NCBI GenBank assembly: GCA_030655735.1
Contig: JAUSPK010000022.1
Span: 1 to 15,521, forward strand
Source of the DNA: Syntrophales bacterium
GTDB lineage: Bacteria; Desulfobacterota; Syntrophia; Syntrophales; UBA2210
Direction: 5' to 3'
Length of the DNA: 15,521 bases
Under the pieces are notes generated by a model. It saw nothing but the letters and a program-made list of their open reading frames with translations. It was not told the DNA's origin and made no database searches. Shown here piece by piece: positions 14,656 through 15,521 of the stretch. The translations under genes were made by a program, and so were the position numbers. Within the stretch, counting starts at the first letter, position 1. Each line of letters begins with the position of its first letter.

Positions 14656-15135
14656 TCATAATTCATATTCAAGATTTGCTTTTACCACCATACTGCGCGG
14701 GATGGTATACATCTTTCCTCCCACCTCTATAACGAGGCTCTTTTCTCCCTCGTTCTCGACAAATTCAACCAACCTGCCCTTGAGAGTCCTCTTCCCCTCT
14801 ATCTTTTCGGCAACGCGAATCCTGACCGCGCGTCCTTTGTACCGTACAAAATCCCGGTCTTTTACAAGGGGACGGTCAAGACCGGGCGATGATATCTCCA
14901 GATCGTAAGGATCGGGAGGGGTCTCATGAATATCGAGAAGATCTCCGACCTCACCACTTATCCTGGCGCAGTCATCGAGGGTCACGCCTCCCTCTTTGTC
15001 GATATAAATCCTGACCATCCAGCGGGTTGGCCCTCTGAGGCATTCAACATCAACCAGTTCCATACGTTCAGATTCAACAATCGGTTCAACCAGCTCCAGT
15101 ATCTTTTCACGGTATGTTTGATCCGACCCGGCCAT
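14656..15135 (-). CDS. rimP: Ribosome maturation factor RimP
   Basis: A 159-residue protein needed for 30S subunit maturation, binding near the S12 site. The family signature YDLEISSPGLDRPL is at 77-90, preceded by the N-terminal alpha/beta domain with RIYIDKEGGVTLDDC (42-56) and followed by a C-terminal SH3-like barrel ending in KANLEYEL. The ATG at 15135 was chosen because GAGGGG lies six bases before it and homologues begin here. The frame stays open upstream, but that extension reads through a terminator and a tRNA gene. It heads the long operon and sits directly behind the leader terminator. Confidence 0.95.
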   Translation of the reverse strand: MAGSDQTYREKILELVEPIVESERMELVDVECLRGPTRWMVRIYIDKEGGVTLDDCARISGEVGDLLDIHETPPDPYDLEISSPGLDRPLVKDRDFVRYKGRAVRIRVAEKIEGKRTLKGRLVEFVENEGEKSLVIEVGGKMYTIPRSMVVKANLEYEL

Positions 15136-15152
15136 TGTGCCCCTCAGAAAAT

Positions 15153-15178
15153 AAAAAAAGCGGGCAGAGCCCACTTTT
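15153..15178 (-). terminator. Rho-independent terminator between tRNA-Gly and rimP
   Basis: On the minus strand AAAAGTGGGC, loop TCT, GCCCGCTTTTTTT: a six-pair GC-rich stem with one G-T pair, extended by A-T pairs, then seven T. It ends 17 bases before the rimP ATG, so no separate promoter fits between it and rimP. It should end tRNA transcription, and readthrough would set expression of the operon. Confidence 0.8.
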
Positions 15179-15223
15179 CGGGTACTTCTAACATAGCAAC
15201 GCTTCTTTTGCAACCGAAAAGAT

Positions 15224-15298
15224 TGGAGCGGGCGATGGGATTCGAACCCACGACATTCAGCTTGGGAAGCTGACATTCTACCCCTGAATTACGCCCGC
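15224..15298 (-). tRNA. tRNA-Gly, anticodon CCC
   Basis: A 75-base cloverleaf with the CCA end encoded. The acceptor stem is GCGGGCG paired with CGCCCGC, followed by discriminator T. The anticodon stem TCAGC/GCTGA encloses the loop TTCCCAA, so the anticodon is CCC (reads GGG). The T arm GTGGG-TTCGAAT-CCCAT is complete. It lies between hisD and rimP, with a promoter upstream and a terminator downstream. In E. coli the tRNA gene metY occupies the same place before rimP. Confidence 0.97.
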
Positions 15299-15318
15299 TC
15301 AACAATTCTACACACCGC

Positions 15319-15347
15319 GATTTAGGCGACCACGCCTCTTTTGTCAA
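15319..15347 (-). promoter_or_regulatory. Sigma70-like promoter for tRNA-Gly and probably the rimP operon
   Basis: A perfect -35 TTGACA (15347-15342) overlaps the hisD stop codon. A 17-base spacer leads to a partial -10, TAAATC (15324-15319, three of six matches). The following GCGGTGTG is GC-rich, like discriminators of stable-RNA promoters under stringent control. A start about seven bases on would leave a short leader before the tRNA. Confidence 0.55.
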
Positions 15348-15521
15348 GACTTTTTTATCTTTACCGTTCGAAGCCGCCTTGTTATCGATCTCCCGTGTGC
15401 CTCAAGGCCTTCAATCTCGGCAAATCTGACCGCCTTGGGACCATAGGTCTCAAGGGCCTCCTCGGAAAAGGAGAGTACGCTCATCCTCTTGATAAAATCA
15501 TAGACTCCGAGAGGTGAAGAG
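15344..15521 (-). CDS. hisD: Histidinol dehydrogenase, C-terminal end (cut by window edge)
   Basis: The last 58 codons of a frame that enters from the right edge. The fragment SPLGVYDFIKRMSVLSFS (residues 2-19 of the visible part) and EIEGLEAHGRS (35-45) are hallmarks of the HisD C-terminus. The His in EGLEAH corresponds to a zinc ligand of the E. coli enzyme (known from the family). HisD oxidises L-histidinol to L-histidine in two NAD-dependent steps, the end of histidine biosynthesis. The TGA stop lies inside the -35 element of the downstream tRNA promoter. No terminator is seen directly after the stop; the first one is behind the tRNA. Confidence 0.93.
   Translation of the reverse strand, partial: SSPLGVYDFIKRMSVLSFSEEALETYGPKAVRFAEIEGLEAHGRSITRRLRTVKIKKS

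Noticed and set aside
15136..15276. In-frame N-terminal extension of RimP starting inside the tRNA region
   Set aside because: It would translate the antiparallel arms of a tRNA gene and a terminator. The ATG at 15135 has a good ribosome binding site and matches the family start.

Overview
All genes in this window lie on the minus strand, so transcription runs from high to low coordinates. The window appears to be core chromosome of a Gram-negative, probably anaerobic bacterium, most likely from the Deltaproteobacteria sensu lato (Desulfobacterota). This is an inference from two things: the gene order rimP-nusA-infB-DUF503-rbfA-nrnA-truB-rpsO-pnp-dut together with a pilMNOPQ cluster, and a DUF39 (COG1900) sulfur-transfer protein typical of anaerobes. 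No mobile element, phage gene, CRISPR array or obvious foreign segment was seen.

Region 1 (15521-15153): the last 58 codons of hisD, then a tRNA-Gly(CCC) with an encoded CCA end. A good sigma70-like promoter overlaps the hisD stop codon and points into the tRNA. An intrinsic terminator follows the tRNA and sits just before the rimP ribosome binding site.

Region 2 (15135-5141): a translation and RNA-metabolism operon of ten genes. It encodes ribosome maturation factors (RimP, RbfA), transcription and translation factors (NusA, IF2), a DUF503 protein, a DHH nanoRNase/phosphatase (NrnA), tRNA pseudouridine synthase (TruB), ribosomal protein S15, polynucleotide phosphorylase and dUTPase. Spacing is tight, with several overlaps, and a terminator follows dut.

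Region 3 (5072-3814): an apparently monocistronic gene for a DUF39 homocysteine-biosynthesis protein with its own terminator. About 300 bases with no recognisable gene follow (3813-3517).

Region 4 (3516-1): ftsB, encoding a small divisome protein, runs directly into pilM, pilN, pilO, pilP and the start of pilQ. These encode the type IV pilus alignment complex and the outer-membrane secretin. PilQ is cut by the window edge. PilQ carries a clear lipoprotein signal, whereas PilP, usually the lipoprotein of this complex, lacks a good one.

The window is mainly conserved housekeeping sequence and no clearly new multi-gene system was found. The points most worth a second look are the tRNA-terminator leader of the nusA operon, the apparent lipoprotein swap between PilQ and PilP, the coding repeat across the pilO/pilP overlap, the ftsB-pil linkage, the stand-alone DUF39 gene and the silent region before ftsB.
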